A program made the translations under genes and the position numbers. This document shows positions 63,875-64,000 of a stretch of 64,000 bases of DNA, piece after piece. The notes under the pieces are model-generated. The model was not told the origin of the DNA. It did not search any database and worked only from the letters and a program-made list of their open reading frames with translations. The stretch comes from Alloascoidea africana. Its lineage: Eukaryota > Ascomycota > Alloascoideomycetes > Alloascoideales > Alloascoideaceae. The stretch covers positions 180,196 through 244,195 of the forward strand of contig JAKTTT010000032.1 in the NCBI GenBank assembly GCA_030581615.1, written 5' to 3'. How positions within the stretch are numbered: the stretch's first letter is position 1; every line of letters begins with the position of its first letter.

Positions 63875-64000
63875 TGTTACAGATCGTCTTCTGGCGCGAG
63901 GTGAATACTGAGAGTTGTAACTCTAAGATAGAGAACGGCTTTTCAAGCGAGAAAGAGAGAGATAATCCGGTAAACGGTTTCTTATTAAAACTTCTTGATA
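63875..64000 (+). mobile_element. LTR 5' end (family 3), runs off right edge, next to tRNA-Lys
   Basis: It begins TGTTACAGATCGTCTTCTG, identical to 61009-61027, 14 bp upstream of the mature 5' end of the divergently transcribed tRNA-Lys. The remainder to the edge is purine-rich (GAGAAAGAGAGAG). The position just upstream of a Pol III gene is what Ty1/Ty3-type elements prefer. The other end is outside the window. Confidence 0.5.

Noticed and set aside
1-64000. CTG codon reassignment (Ser or Ala)
   Set aside because: CTG occurs at conserved Leu positions in URA2 (VLGSG) and the ABC transporter (KTSLLN), so the standard code fits.
1-64000. CRISPR arrays, bacterial-type operons, rRNA or secondary-metabolite clusters
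   Set aside because: No regularly spaced repeats, no rRNA sequence, and the genes are unrelated eukaryotic housekeeping genes with introns.

Overview
The window is nuclear DNA of an ascomycete yeast. Its gene set is fungal (CHS7, ROM2, KRE33, NEM1, TUL1, ERG25, the URA2 fusion). Genes are close together, LTR relics lie next to tRNA genes, and introns are short. I place 22 introns of about 28-100 nt, with GTAAGT/GTGAGT/GTATGT donors and many (AC)TAAC-like branch sites. That is intron-rich for a budding yeast. A canonical kinesin-1 heavy chain and a full dynein light intermediate chain are both present; S. cerevisiae lacks the former. CTG codons fall at conserved leucines (the VLGSG motif of URA2, the Walker A of the ABC transporter), so CTG reads as Leu. 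I infer an early-diverging Saccharomycotina yeast of the Dipodascales/Lipomycetales/Trigonopsidales type, but I cannot name the species.

Layout. 1-2510: 5' part of a two-NBD ABCG transporter (YOL075C type), running off the left edge. 3.5-8 kb: CHS7, a Yip-family protein and an unrecognised CxxC protein. 8-18.6 kb: ROM2 (RhoGEF), dynein light intermediate chain, ADE4, ECO1, NEM1. 19-27 kb: kinesin-1, TUL1, ERG25. 26.8-28.9 kb: a gene-poor stretch with a small ORF, a 29-bp inverted repeat and a possible gene relic. 29-38 kb: an RBM39/Rsd1-type splicing factor and URA2. 37.8-40.1 kb: no gene, one decayed LTR. 40-54.4 kb: EPT1/CPT1, KRE33, TFB3, CGI121, an aftiphilin/Laa2-like protein, MDL1-type ABC transporter and two orphan membrane proteins. 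54.4-64 kb: a repeat-rich, gene-empty region with a 282-bp-arm inverted repeat, solo LTRs with target-site duplications, other dispersed repeats, tRNA-Val(AAC) and an intron-containing tRNA-Lys(CTT).

The genes are a mix of housekeeping functions, not an operon-like system. Several touch shared processes: cell wall and secretion (CHS7, ROM2, Yip, TUL1, aftiphilin-like), lipids (ERG25, EPT1, NEM1), nucleotide synthesis (ADE4, URA2), microtubule transport (kinesin-1, dynein LIC), and RNA/tRNA/rRNA modification (KRE33, CGI121, RBM39-like). No defence system, biosynthetic cluster or CRISPR array was found. The most unusual sequence is the long inverted repeat at 58.3-59.1 kb, whose two arms carry the same open reading frame. 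Other items of interest are a 10-nt microexon in EPT1 and a 28-nt putative intron in the dynein gene.
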